A stretch of 18,582 bases of DNA from CAYJPV01 sp964547975. Lineage in GTDB: Bacteria > Acidobacteriota > Vicinamibacteria > Vicinamibacterales > JAKQTR01. The translations under genes were made by a program, and so were the position numbers. Shown piece after piece: positions 8,743-15,393 of this stretch (the stretch's first letter is position 1; every line of letters begins with the position of its first letter). The DNA lies in assembly GCA_964547975.1 (NCBI GenBank), contig CAZJRM010000093.1:1-18582 (forward strand), in the 5' to 3' direction. Below the pieces are notes generated by a model. It had not been told where the DNA came from. It did no database searches and was given only the letters and a program-made list of their open reading frames with translations.

Positions 8743-10778
8743 GATGGCTCTCCTTCGGGAGGGATGTCCGGCGCGAACGTCGTCCCTTCACGGAAGGCCC
8801 GCCAGACGGATTCGAACCACGAATCGGGTTCAGGAATCGGCCGGACGGAGGTCCATTGCCGCGATGTTCCCGACCCACCCTGCCAGGCGATCTCGAGGAT
8901 GTGCTGGTCGACGAACGACCCGGCCGGTTCCAGGTCGAACCGGCACAGCGGGTCCGGACCGCTTACCGCCGCCTCCGCCGCCGCACGGTCGACGATGTAC
9001 GACCCTCGGCTCTGCCCGCCGCGTTCGAGATGTTCGACGATGGCGTCGAGGTAGACGGCGTGGGCCAGGCAAAGGTCGCGGTTGCGGTAGACGGCAGGCA
9101 ACGCCGCGGCGTCGGCCGCGGATTCGATCGAATCGAGCCGGGACACGAGATCCCAGGCTTCCCGTTGCGCGGTTCGGGCGATCGCGAGGTCACGGACGTG
9201 CCCGCCAGCACGCGACATACGTGACTGGATGTCGACACGAATCCGATCCGGCGCTTCGGCGGTCGCGGTGCGGGCGGCCATGGCCCGGTCGGCGACCGAG
9301 ACTGCCGCTTCGACGGCCGTGGCGCAGGCGTGCTGGAACCCGGCCACCGGCGGCGGCGGGGTCCGACGCGCGGCGGCGATGAACATCGCGGCGCGAAGCC
9401 CGCCGACCTGGCCGGCGTTGAGTGAGGCTCCGCCTGGCCGGCGAACGCCGTGGGACCCGTTCACTTCACCGACCGGGAAGAGGCCGGTGATGTTCGATTC
9501 CCACCAGATGTTCCCGCGCAGGCCGCCGTTGTTGTGCTGGGCGCACACGGCAATCTCCAGCGGTTCGGTGGCGAGATCGATGTCGTGGCTGCGGTAGAGG
9601 TCGATGGCCGGCTGATTCATTGCGGCCAGGCGTTCGAAAGGTGTCGCGCCGGTCGCCCCGCATCTCTCGAGGTACGTCCGGGCCTCCTGGTGAAGGGTCT
9701 CGAGGCGGGAAGCCCCGCCGGCCTTCGACGTGAAGTTGCGCCTGAAGTCCAGGTAGACGCGTCGGCCGAGCGTGACACGTTCCCGGTAGACGAGCAGATC
9801 GATCAGGGACGATCCGCCGCCGCGAACGCGGCGTGGGTCGAAGGGCCATTGATACCCCTTCCGGAAGATCGCCGTCCCGAGCGCGGTGTCGTCTTCGAAC
9901 CAGTCCGTCAGGAACTCGCGTTCGTCGCGGCCTGACGTGTCCGTCGAGATGTAGCGGGGGATGACCTGCTGATACGACCCGGACACGTTCCATCGGTAGC
10001 CGATCGAGGCGAGGCCGTACTGCGATTCCGTGAGGTTCTGGGCGATGGCGCCGACGCGCAGGGCGATGCCAATCGAGCCGGTCTGCTCGGCCGGGTAGAC
10101 CGAATCCAGGTACATGCCGCCGGGACCGCCCGTACCCAGGACGACGTTGACGGCGTTGAACGCGACGAAACGCGGACGCCCCCCCGGCGTGCAGGTCGAC
10201 AGATCCATCGCCAGCGCGCCGGCGATGTGCGGCGAGTCGGCGTCACCCGTGGTCAGCAGGGCGACGACCTGGAACGGCTCGAACAGCCGAATCTGCTTGT
10301 CCCGGACCACTTGCGAAAGCCGTTTCACCATCAGGTGCGACGTGAGCGGACCCGCGGAGGTCGCGCGTCCGCGCTGGTCGTGGTCGGTTTGGTACCCGGT
10401 GAAGCCGCCGAACCGATCGTGGGGGAACGGCACGCCCACCTGGACCAGGTGGTAGAACGCCTGGGCCGAGTGCTGTGCTTCGCAGAGCGCGATGTCGCCG
10501 TGCATGCTGCCGCCGGCGAACAGGTCTTCCGCCAGCAGGCGGGGCGAGTCGGGCACCCGGCCCGCCAGCGACAGCTTGTAGTAGGTCTGCTTGTCGGAGC
10601 CGGCGTTGGCCGACGTGCCCCCGCCCCAGGCTTCGGTCACGATGGCGAGGTCGTGCTGACCGCGGTCGTGGATCGAGACGGCGGCGTTCAGTGCGGCCGC
10701 GCCGGATCCGACGACGAGCGTATTGACCGAGACGACGTCGAGGTCGCGCCCGGCCACGTGAATGGTATCGCCGGTCAC
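8739..10778 (-). CDS. FAD-dependent oxidoreductase, fumarate reductase/succinate dehydrogenase flavoprotein type
   Basis: The protein is 679 residues. The start is GTG at 10778, overlapping the upstream TGA and preceded by a perfect AGGAGG 6 bases away (10785-10790), which fixes it despite an open frame further upstream. The FAD Rossmann motif VVGSGAAALNAA is at 22-33, and GTGGPGGMYL at 215-224 is the second dinucleotide-fold glycine motif. HNNGG at 415-419 is the flavoprotein family signature. GLFPVGEVNGSHG from 432, followed by RPGGASLNAGQVGGLRAA to 464, closes the FAD site. The C-terminal 200 residues form a helical domain like that of SdhA, FrdA, AprA and NadB. No signal peptide or membrane segment is present, so it is soluble. 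Such proteins transfer hydride to or from C-C bonds. Direct coupling to the OYE gene upstream suggests the two work together on one unsaturated intermediate; this is inference. Confidence 0.85.
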   Translation of the reverse strand: MTGDTIHVAGRDLDVVSVNTLVVGSGAAALNAAVSIHDRGQHDLAIVTEAWGGGTSANAGSDKQTYYKLSLAGRVPDSPRLLAEDLFAGGSMHGDIALCEAQHSAQAFYHLVQVGVPFPHDRFGGFTGYQTDHDQRGRATSAGPLTSHLMVKRLSQVVRDKQIRLFEPFQVVALLTTGDADSPHIAGALAMDLSTCTPGGRPRFVAFNAVNVVLGTGGPGGMYLDSVYPAEQTGSIGIALRVGAIAQNLTESQYGLASIGYRWNVSGSYQQVIPRYISTDTSGRDEREFLTDWFEDDTALGTAIFRKGYQWPFDPRRVRGGGSSLIDLLVYRERVTLGRRVYLDFRRNFTSKAGGASRLETLHQEARTYLERCGATGATPFERLAAMNQPAIDLYRSHDIDLATEPLEIAVCAQHNNGGLRGNIWWESNITGLFPVGEVNGSHGVRRPGGASLNAGQVGGLRAAMFIAAARRTPPPPVAGFQHACATAVEAAVSVADRAMAARTATAEAPDRIRVDIQSRMSRAGGHVRDLAIARTAQREAWDLVSRLDSIESAADAAALPAVYRNRDLCLAHAVYLDAIVEHLERGGQSRGSYIVDRAAAEAAVSGPDPLCRFDLEPAGSFVDQHILEIAWQGGSGTSRQWTSVRPIPEPDSWFESVWRAFREGTTFAPDIPPEGEPS

Positions 10779-12148
10779 CGGGCGCCTCCTGCGGCGGCTG
10801 CCGTCCTCGCGAGCGCGTCGCGGTGGAGGCCTGAGTAGAGCGGATGATCCCGCACGGCACAGCCCGCCGTGCTGCCCATGCGCATCAGTTCCGTGCAACG
10901 CGAGCAGGCGATGCAGCATTTCACGGGTGTCAGGGCTCCGTGTGCCGCGAGGTCGGCCGGCGCGTCGGGATACGCGAAGGCGCCGCGGCCAAGTCCCGCG
11001 AATCCGCAGCGGCCCTGCTCGAGGAGCGCGGCGGCGACGTGGGGCCAGAACTGGCGGAGCCACGACAGCCCGGTCGCGACCACCGGGACCCGGCCTGCGG
11101 CCGCCTGCATCTCGCCGGCCAGTTCCAGCAACCGGACGACACCGACCAACGGATGTTCGGGAGGCGGCGCCGTCCCGGCGACGGGACGATCGAACGGCCG
11201 GTTGATATGCGGGCCGTAGGTCGGGATTCCGGCCGTGATGTTCACCACCGAGCACCCGGCATCCGTGAGCATCCGCACCAGCCTGCGGGGCTCGTCCAGG
11301 TCGATGACCGCATCTGGCCCCGCGGCCACCCCGAAGCCCCAGGGCTGCGGCACGCCGTCGGTCGCATTCAGCCGCACGGCGATGTCGATGTCCGGAACTT
11401 CGGCGCGGACGGCCTGCACGGACTCGACGAGCAGGCGCGCGCGGTTCTCGAACGAACCGCCGTAGCGGCTCCCTTCACGAGTGCGCGCGCCGAGCAACTC
11501 GTGGAGCAGATAACCGTGGCAGGCCTTGATATCCACGGCGTCGAACCCAGCGGCGCGGGCCAGCCGGGCGCCGATGACCATTGCGTCTCGAACCCGGTCG
11601 AGTTCTTCGTCGGTCCACACCGGCAGGCGTTCGCGATCGAGCAGGGGATTGTGGCTCGCGACCTTGCGCTGCCCGGGCGCGGCGGTGCGGCTGAAACGGC
11701 CGGAGTGGGTCAGCTGCACGACGCAGTACGGCTGGAATCCCGAACCGAACCGCCGTGTGGCGGCCGCCCGAGCGTCGTCCAGCATCGCGCGGAACGCGGG
11801 CATGGTCTCCGCCGTGATGTACAGCTGCCGTGCGTTGGCCCGCGCTTCCGCCAGGACGGCCGTCGCTTCGAACCACAGCAGGCCGAATCCGCCCTCGGCA
11901 AAACGCAGGTACCGCCGGATCGTGAGCTCGCCCGGCGCGCCTGACGGCTCGCCGTCGCAGCCTTCCATCGGCTGCGCGGCCATGCGGTTTGGCGTGCGAT
12001 GCCCGGCGATGTCGCCGGGCGCGAACAACGGCGCGAGGGAATCGGCGAATGGAAGGCCGACGCCGAGCGATTCGGCCTGAGCGAGCAATTCCCCGGACGT
12101 CTTGTAACGGAAACGATCCGACACGGGCTGCGGCGACTGCGGACTCAT
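10775..12148 (-). CDS. Old Yellow Enzyme family FMN oxidoreductase with C-terminal [4Fe-4S] motif, lacking the FAD/NAD(P)H domain
   Basis: The protein is 457 residues from ATG at 12148 (ATGA overlap, GAGG about 9-12 bases upstream). The FMN-binding TIM barrel shows QLTHSGRF at 145-152, ACHGYLLHELL at 209-219 and SRYGGSFENR at 227-236, all classic for the 2,4-dienoyl-CoA reductase/BaiH/trimethylamine dehydrogenase branch. After the barrel comes a cysteine cluster, Cys412, 415, 418 and 430 (CxxCxxC-x11-C, with an extra Cys411), expected to hold a [4Fe-4S] cluster. Full members of this branch are about 650-730 residues, with a further FAD/NAD(P)H reductase half. This protein ends 27 residues after the last Cys, so that half is absent. 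It probably reduces or dehydrogenates an activated C=C bond in the cytoplasm and takes electrons from a separate protein. The next gene, a flavoprotein overlapping by 4 bases, is the obvious candidate. Confidence 0.88.
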   Translation of the reverse strand: MSPQSPQPVSDRFRYKTSGELLAQAESLGVGLPFADSLAPLFAPGDIAGHRTPNRMAAQPMEGCDGEPSGAPGELTIRRYLRFAEGGFGLLWFEATAVLAEARANARQLYITAETMPAFRAMLDDARAAATRRFGSGFQPYCVVQLTHSGRFSRTAAPGQRKVASHNPLLDRERLPVWTDEELDRVRDAMVIGARLARAAGFDAVDIKACHGYLLHELLGARTREGSRYGGSFENRARLLVESVQAVRAEVPDIDIAVRLNATDGVPQPWGFGVAAGPDAVIDLDEPRRLVRMLTDAGCSVVNITAGIPTYGPHINRPFDRPVAGTAPPPEHPLVGVVRLLELAGEMQAAAGRVPVVATGLSWLRQFWPHVAAALLEQGRCGFAGLGRGAFAYPDAPADLAAHGALTPVKCCIACSRCTELMRMGSTAGCAVRDHPLYSGLHRDALARTAAAAGGAR

Positions 12149-13158
12149 GCGGGGCCTCGAGGTGTCTGGGCCGCCAGGGTACGCAGGGCGGCAAGGTCGG
12201 CGGCCATTCGGGCCTCACAGATGGCGGGCCACGCGGCGCGGTCGATCGGGCGGCAGGAGGGGCGGGCCGCCGTGGCCTCCGCCATGGCCAGGAGCCGACG
12301 TGTCTCCGCGCCACTCAGATCCGGGAACCTCCCCACGAACGCGGCGTCGTGCAGGGGAATCTCGAACTGACCCCCGTGGTCCTCGACCGACAACGCCACC
12401 TCCCACGGCAACGTGTCGAGTTGCCGGATGATGTAGTCGAGATCGATGGTGCCCTCGCCAATGGGGACGGGGAACGTCGTCAGCCCCCCGTGTCCGCTGA
12501 GGACACCGCCGTCCTTGACGTGCGTGCTCACCACCCAGGGCAGCAGGCGCAGGGTGGCCGCGACCGGATCTTCGATCATCGTCAGGAGGTTCATCGTGTC
12601 GAGGCAGATCCCCAGCCATTCTCCGGGGGCGGCGTCGCACATCGCGAAGAGCCTGACGAGTTCGAACGACGTGAACTCGAAGTGCGTTTCGATGGCCAGG
12701 ATGACACCGCGGTCGCGGAGCATGGCACGCTGCGCCCGAAGGGCGGCCGCGGTGTCCCGCAGCAGCGTTTCGGTGGGGGGCGTCTCACCGCTCCAGCGCA
12801 TCAGACCGCCCGAGCACGACCGGACGAGGCGGGTGCCGAGGGCCCGGGCTTCGTCGGCGGCGCGGCGGTTGTGGTCGAAGAGGTCTTTCGCGGCCCACGA
12901 GGTCATGTCGCGCGGGATGTGCTGCGCACCGCCCCATTCCAGGTACAGGCCGTGTTCGCCCGCGTAGTCGCGAAGCGCCCGCAGGCCGTCGGCGCCGAGC
13001 GCCGCGTGCTGATTGCCAGGCAGGCCCGAGAACGAGACGCCGTCGGCCCCATGCGCGCGGGCCCATTCCATGGTCTGAAGGGGAGTCAGCCCCAGGGGAA
13101 ACAGCCCGTAGTTGTCGATGCCGACGCGCCGGGCGCCGGGTTCCTGGATGCTCGTCAC
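12145..13158 (-). CDS. TIM-barrel sugar isomerase/epimerase-like protein (AP endonuclease 2 family)
   Basis: The protein is 337 residues from GTG at 13158, overlapping the symporter stop as GTGA. The ribosome site is weak, so translation probably relies on coupling. The first beta strand begins at residue 11 (RVGIDNYGLFPLG). The four metal ligands expected of the xylose-isomerase-like barrel are visible: Glu157 in AIETHFEF, Asp187 in CLDTMN, His213 in THVKDGG and Glu259 in SVEDHGG. All are intact, so an active metal-dependent isomerase, epimerase or related lyase is likely. There is no signal peptide, so it is cytoplasmic. Relatives include tagatose/psicose epimerases, inosose dehydratase (IolE) and C-glycoside-cleaving DgpC-type proteins. 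The sequence alone does not choose between them. It is placed second in the operon, just after the transporter. Confidence 0.85.
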   Translation of the reverse strand: MTSIQEPGARRVGIDNYGLFPLGLTPLQTMEWARAHGADGVSFSGLPGNQHAALGADGLRALRDYAGEHGLYLEWGGAQHIPRDMTSWAAKDLFDHNRRAADEARALGTRLVRSCSGGLMRWSGETPPTETLLRDTAAALRAQRAMLRDRGVILAIETHFEFTSFELVRLFAMCDAAPGEWLGICLDTMNLLTMIEDPVAATLRLLPWVVSTHVKDGGVLSGHGGLTTFPVPIGEGTIDLDYIIRQLDTLPWEVALSVEDHGGQFEIPLHDAAFVGRFPDLSGAETRRLLAMAEATAARPSCRPIDRAAWPAICEARMAADLAALRTLAAQTPRGPA

Positions 13159-15263
13159 CGGATGTTCACCATGCCCCACAGCGCCAGGAGGATGACGCCG
13201 ACGAGGCCCCATGTGCCGAAGAACCCGAAGTAGTCCGTGCGGGCCGGTTTCATGATCTCCCACTGCGTGCCCGGGAAGACCTTGTCGGCCTCGAACCGTT
13301 CGGGATGCGCCACCGCCAGGGCGATGGCGGCCGACTCCGCGTCCGGCGTGGGCTGCACCGGCGTGTGCACCCGCGCGAAGAACCGGTCGAGGATGTGCTT
13401 CGGAACCGGTCGCGTCACCCACGAGATCACGAACAGCAGGAGGAACGGCACGAGGGCATCGAAGTAGAACCGCGCGGCGACCAGTTGCGGCTTGGTCCAC
13501 GTCCGCAGATCGAATCCGAGCGTGTGCAGGACCCAGAGTTCAGCGTGGAACCGGCCGCGCCCTTCCCTCGGCGAGCCCGGGTCGTCCGGGTCGACGCGCA
13601 CGACGCGCTCGAACAGGATCCCGACCGGCGGCATGACCTGCTGCCGCGTAATGATGGCGCCTTCCGCGGCCGCCCGTCCGGCAGCCACGTCCGTGGCGGT
13701 CGCGCTCACCTCCCCGACCTCCGTGCGGGCGGTCGTCTCGATGAGCCACGGCTCGTACCGCTGGGCCGTCTCCCAGCCCTGGAACCACGTCGGCACGATC
13801 GCGAAGAGCGTCAGGCAGATCACGACCTGGAGGATCACGGCCGTCTTCGTGACCCGTCGCCAGATGAACCCGAGCCAGATCGACGCCCCGAAGATCGCGG
13901 GCGCCGAGATGATGTACTGGAAGAGTTCCAGCAGGTTGTCGACGGCCATGGCGACACCAATCGCCCCCACGAGCGTCACGGCAATCACGAGGCGGCCGAC
14001 GAGCAGGTAGTGCGCGTCCGAGCGGTCCGGCACGAGTGGCCGGTACAGGTTCCGGATGAAGAGGGCCGAGTGCGACACCGCCGACGCGTCCAGCGTGGAC
14101 ATGTTCGCGGCGAGCACGCCGACGAGCATGAGCCCGATGGCCCCTGGCATGAGCAGGTCTCGCGTCATGACGCCCCAGATGAGGTCGGGGTCGTGCAGCG
14201 AACCCCCGTACAAGCCGATGGCGATGAGTCCGGCGAGCGCCCAGAAGAGCATCAGGATCCGCTTCGTGAACATGCCGCCAATCATGCCCACGCGCGCGTC
14301 GAACTCGTTCACCGCCGACCCGGCCGTCTGCATCCCCGAGACGACGGCCACGATGGAGACGAGGTTGGCCAGCACCATGGCCAGGATCGTGTACCACGCG
14401 TAATCGCTGAGGGTCGCCGATCCGAACAGGTCGAACCGGTGTGCCGGGATGGCCGCGTGCAGGCCGGCGAAACCGCCAAGCTTGGCGAGGCCCACCGGCA
14501 CGAGAATTACGGAGAACACGACGATGAGCACGCCCTGAATCGCGTCGGTGATGGCCGCGGCGCGGAAGCCGCCCATCATGGTGTATGCCCCGACGATCAC
14601 GGCGTAGAGGACGTAGAACCACACCGGGTCGACGTGGGAGACGAACGACTTCAACTCACCGCGGGCCTGCTTCTGCTTCAGGACGTCCCACCTGGCGGTC
14701 TGGGCTTCGCTCAAGCCATGGGCCTTTTCGGCGTCGAGCGCGCGCAGTTCTTCGAATTCCGCCACCGCCGTCCGTTCGGCCGGCGTGTAGGCCTCGACGG
14801 CCTTGGGAGTCATGGCGACCATGGTCTTGCCGGCGACGATCATCCCGATGCCGCCGCCGATGAAGGCCGAGAGCGCCAGCGTGAAGACCGCGTACGCGGC
14901 GGCGAGGAAAGGACTCTGGAATCGTTCCGCGTAGAAGTCGCCGATGGTCGTCAGGCGGACACGACGGAAGAACTGTGTCGTGAACCAATAGAACGGCGTG
15001 AGAAAGAGCACGAGCGACTGAATCCACATCCCGCCCATGCCCTGTCGATAGACCTCGCGGGACACGGCGACGGCCTGGTCGGCGTTGGTGGAGCAGCCGA
15101 AGTTCAGGAAGAACTGGTAGACCTTGCCCAGGCGTCGGCCGGCCAGGAAGAACTCGTCCAGATCCTGGTTCTGCCGGGCGACACGCTGGCCGATCCAGAC
15201 GGTGACAGCCAGGTAGGCGGCAATGATGCCCAGATCGATGACGTGGAGACCCCAAATGTACAT
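13155..15263 (-). CDS. Sodium:solute symporter (SSS family) with extended loops
   Basis: The protein is 702 residues and is the first gene of the operon. The chosen start is ATG at 15263, because transmembrane helix 1 (LGIIAAYLAVTVWIG) follows directly. The open frame upstream to 15596 is antisense to the peptidase gene. Family marks are DEFFLAGRRLG near 35-45, DFYAERF at 109-115 and the SSS signature YTMMGGFRAAAITDAIQG at 227-244. Helices continue to the C-terminal VGVILLALWGM. At 702 residues it is longer than most SSS transporters (about 450-600). A charged stretch of about 60 residues lies at 152-212, and a long hydrophilic stretch begins near 500. It should import a sugar, glycoside or organic acid with sodium across the inner membrane. 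No clear Shine-Dalgarno precedes the ATG; a small CTGGT/ACCAG hairpin lies there instead. Confidence 0.92.
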   Translation of the reverse strand: MYIWGLHVIDLGIIAAYLAVTVWIGQRVARQNQDLDEFFLAGRRLGKVYQFFLNFGCSTNADQAVAVSREVYRQGMGGMWIQSLVLFLTPFYWFTTQFFRRVRLTTIGDFYAERFQSPFLAAAYAVFTLALSAFIGGGIGMIVAGKTMVAMTPKAVEAYTPAERTAVAEFEELRALDAEKAHGLSEAQTARWDVLKQKQARGELKSFVSHVDPVWFYVLYAVIVGAYTMMGGFRAAAITDAIQGVLIVVFSVILVPVGLAKLGGFAGLHAAIPAHRFDLFGSATLSDYAWYTILAMVLANLVSIVAVVSGMQTAGSAVNEFDARVGMIGGMFTKRILMLFWALAGLIAIGLYGGSLHDPDLIWGVMTRDLLMPGAIGLMLVGVLAANMSTLDASAVSHSALFIRNLYRPLVPDRSDAHYLLVGRLVIAVTLVGAIGVAMAVDNLLELFQYIISAPAIFGASIWLGFIWRRVTKTAVILQVVICLTLFAIVPTWFQGWETAQRYEPWLIETTARTEVGEVSATATDVAAGRAAAEGAIITRQQVMPPVGILFERVVRVDPDDPGSPREGRGRFHAELWVLHTLGFDLRTWTKPQLVAARFYFDALVPFLLLFVISWVTRPVPKHILDRFFARVHTPVQPTPDAESAAIALAVAHPERFEADKVFPGTQWEIMKPARTDYFGFFGTWGLVGVILLALWGMVNIR

Positions 15264-15393
15264 GGCTGGTTCCGACCAGGGGGACTGTCGTCGGAACTGT
15301 AGCCGGGAGGACGCGTCACGGGCAAGCGAAGTTGTGGGGTTCGGTATATGCTGGCGACATTGTTGCAAGACTGGCGGACAGGGAGGGCAGGTG
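15264..15393. promoter_or_regulatory. Divergent intergenic region holding the operon and peptidase promoters
   Basis: These 130 bases separate the start of the minus-strand operon (15263) from the plus-strand peptidase gene (15394), so both promoters should lie here. The only AT-rich spot is TATATG at 15345-15350, which reads as a possible -10 on the plus strand and TATAC on the minus strand. I see no convincing -35 at the right distance for either. CTGGCG occurs at 15351-15356 and again at 15371-15376, exactly 20 bases apart, around the palindrome TTGCAA (15363-15368). Such a spacing of about two helical turns could serve a regulator, but this is speculative. GGGAGGG at 15381-15387 is the peptidase ribosome site. 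Confidence 0.45.

Larger units (their letters stand above)
1..15263 (-). other. Ten-gene translationally coupled carbohydrate-utilisation operon
   Basis: Ten minus-strand genes follow one another with no room for internal promoters or terminators. The junctions, in transcription order, are: symporter/TIM barrel GTGA; TIM barrel/OYE ATGA; OYE/FAD protein GTGA; FAD protein/SDR GTGA; SDR/toroid glycosidase 6-base gap; toroid glycosidase/GH38 ATGA; GH38/Gfo-Idh 4-base gap; Gfo-Idh/UroD-like GTGA; UroD-like/lyase ATGA. This arrangement implies one transcript and coupled translation. The operon may continue beyond position 1. No transcription regulator gene lies in the window. Confidence 0.88.

Noticed and set aside
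10779..11255. N-terminal extension of the FAD oxidoreductase frame
   Set aside because: The segment is a shadow of the OYE gene. The GTG at 10778 has a perfect AGGAGG 6 bases upstream and the FAD motif follows normally.
13305..15302. A 665-codon open frame on the plus strand, antisense to the symporter gene
   Set aside because: Its translation is dominated by Arg, His, Asp, Glu, Pro and Gly without domains. The minus strand encodes a clear membrane transporter. Long antisense frames are expected at this GC content.
15337..15350. A confident sigma-70 promoter at TATATG
   Set aside because: No -35 element lies at a proper distance on either strand, so only a weak regulatory-region call is made.
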